From Ardenticatenaceae bacterium (GTDB lineage Bacteria; Chloroflexota; Anaerolineae; Promineifilales; Promineifilaceae), in assembly GCA_020634245.1 (NCBI GenBank), contig JACKCC010000007.1, forward strand, positions 1 through 64,000: 64,000 bases of DNA, in the 5' to 3' direction. The position numbers and the translations under genes were made by a program. Positions 63,205 through 64,000 of this stretch are shown here, one piece after another. How positions within the stretch are numbered: position 1 is the stretch's first letter; every line of letters starts with the position of its first letter. The notes beneath the pieces were generated by a model. The model ran no database searches, was not told the origin of the DNA, and was given only the letters and a program-made list of their open reading frames with translations.

Positions 63205-63286
63205 CGGATAACCGCTGTGAAAAAACAGGCGCTTACGGTATACTTTTTGTTTCGATTTAACTTTTGATTTGAATGGGGATATTAGC

Positions 63287-64000
63287 ATGACAAATGAATC
63301 AGCATCCAGTTCTAACTTCATCCGTACGCTTATTGATGAAGATATGAAGACAGGTCGGTTTAACGGCCGTGTCCAAACCCGCTTTCCCCCTGAGCCTAAC
63401 GGATACCTGCACATTGGTCATGCCAAATCAATCTGCCTCAACTCCGGCCTGGCCGAAGATTATGGCGGCAAATTCAACCTGCGCTTCGACGATACCAATC
63501 CTACCAAAGAAGAGCAGGAGTACATCGACGCCATCACCGAAGACGTACACTGGTTGGGCGCTGATTGGGAAGACCGCCTCTTCTACGCCTCCGATTATTT
63601 TGACCAGCTTTACGAGTGGGCGGTAGAACTCATCAAGCAGGGCAAAGCCTACGTCGATGACTTGAGCGCCGAGGAAATCCGCGAATATCGCGGCACGCTG
63701 ACTGAACCGGGTAAAAACAGCCCGTACCGCGACCGTTCCATCGAAGAAAATCTGGATTTGTTTGAGCGGATGAAAAACGGCGAATTCCCTGATGGTTCGC
63801 GCGTGCTGCGGGCCAAAATCGACATGGCCTCGCCTAACATCAACTTCCGCGACCCGGTCATGTACCGCATTTTGCACGCCGAACATCCGCGCACCGGTGA
63901 CAAGTGGAAGATTTACCCGATGTACGATTGGGCACACGGCCAGTCCGATTCCATTGAAGGCATTACGCATTCGATTTGCACGCTGGAATTCGAGAATAAC
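63287..64000 (+). CDS. glnS: Glutaminyl-tRNA synthetase, 5' part
   Basis: 238 codons to the window edge. The N-terminal class I catalytic domain is clear: TRFPPEPNGYLHIGHAKS (HIGH-type motif) and NLRFDDTNPTKEEQEYI, KIYPMYDWAHGQSDSIEG. It charges tRNA-Gln. GGGG before ATG 63287 supports the start. One ACGGCCGT lies in the first codons. The KMSKS region lies outside. Confidence 0.95.
   Translation, partial: MTNESASSSNFIRTLIDEDMKTGRFNGRVQTRFPPEPNGYLHIGHAKSICLNSGLAEDYGGKFNLRFDDTNPTKEEQEYIDAITEDVHWLGADWEDRLFYASDYFDQLYEWAVELIKQGKAYVDDLSAEEIREYRGTLTEPGKNSPYRDRSIEENLDLFERMKNGEFPDGSRVLRAKIDMASPNINFRDPVMYRILHAEHPRTGDKWKIYPMYDWAHGQSDSIEGITHSICTLEFENN

Larger units (their letters stand above)
526..63370. 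repeat. Dispersed octamer palindrome ACGGCCGT, about 120 copies
   Basis: Counted by eye from 526 to 63370; random expectation for 64 kb at about 55% GC is one or two. Copies sit in all three codon frames (Thr-Ala-Val, Asn-Gly-Arg, x-Arg-Pro) and in intergenic DNA, often within longer palindromes such as GGAAACGGCCGTTTCC. Gaps: AT-rich gene, fbp, asnS body, infC-rpmI-rplT genes and the IS. Confidence 0.9.

Overview
The window looks like a chromosomal segment of a Chloroflexota bacterium, probably of the Anaerolineae/Ardenticatenia kind. This is inferred from gene content: many exported lipoproteins with Thr/Pro-rich linkers, GAF-rich histidine kinases, a class III fructose-bisphosphatase, CSLREA/beta-helix/Calx-beta exoproteins, GT39-like membrane glycosyltransferases and a BTAD (SARP-like) regulator. 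There was no database search. Base composition is moderately GC-rich, except for an AT-rich gene near 10-11 kb and some short intergenic stretches.

Layout. 0-9.4 kb: a truncated BTAD regulator (minus strand) diverges from a 1977-residue secreted beta-helix/Calx-beta protein and a beta-propeller lipoprotein. 9.4-14.3 kb: small and uncharacterised genes, namely an F420/deazaflavin-type oxidoreductase homologue, an AT-rich gene of unknown function, an ATP-grasp ligase and small membrane proteins, ending at tRNA-Glu(CTC). 14.5-31.8 kb: housekeeping and repair genes: class III FBPase, a membrane protein with a winged-helix regulator, an MFS transporter, PcrA/UvrD helicase, an NYN-domain protein, a candidate structured small RNA, AsnRS, a Nudix-like protein, an aminotransferase, a PfkB kinase, an N6-adenine DNA methyltransferase, an EndoIII-like glycosylase and a GAF-GAF histidine kinase. 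32.1-45.7 kb: eight consecutive co-directional genes that look like exported lipoproteins, with TolB/PD40-like propellers or other extracytoplasmic domains; the third has a damaged 5' end. 45.9-47.4 kb: infC-rpmI-rplT with its promoter, leader structures and terminator; infC appears to start at AUA. 47.6-58.1 kb: three GT39/DUF2142-like membrane proteins in tandem, then a 1326-residue multi-GAF histidine kinase. 58.1-64 kb: a tiny transcription unit with a 16-codon ORF, a SWIM zinc-finger protein, a cupin, a CPBP protease homologue, an RlmD/TrmA-type methyltransferase homologue lacking the usual catalytic Cys, a HAD protein, an intact ISAs1-type insertion sequence with inverted repeats and target duplication, and the 5' part of glnS.

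The most striking whole-window signal is the palindrome ACGGCCGT, seen about 120 times by eye (roughly one per 0.5 kb, where one or two are expected). It occurs in all reading frames and between genes, and is missing from the IS, the AT-rich gene, the ribosomal-protein operon coding regions and fbp. It behaves like the cyanobacterial HIP1 octamer. Several families of short intergenic or low-complexity repeats are also present, some of them inside reading frames.
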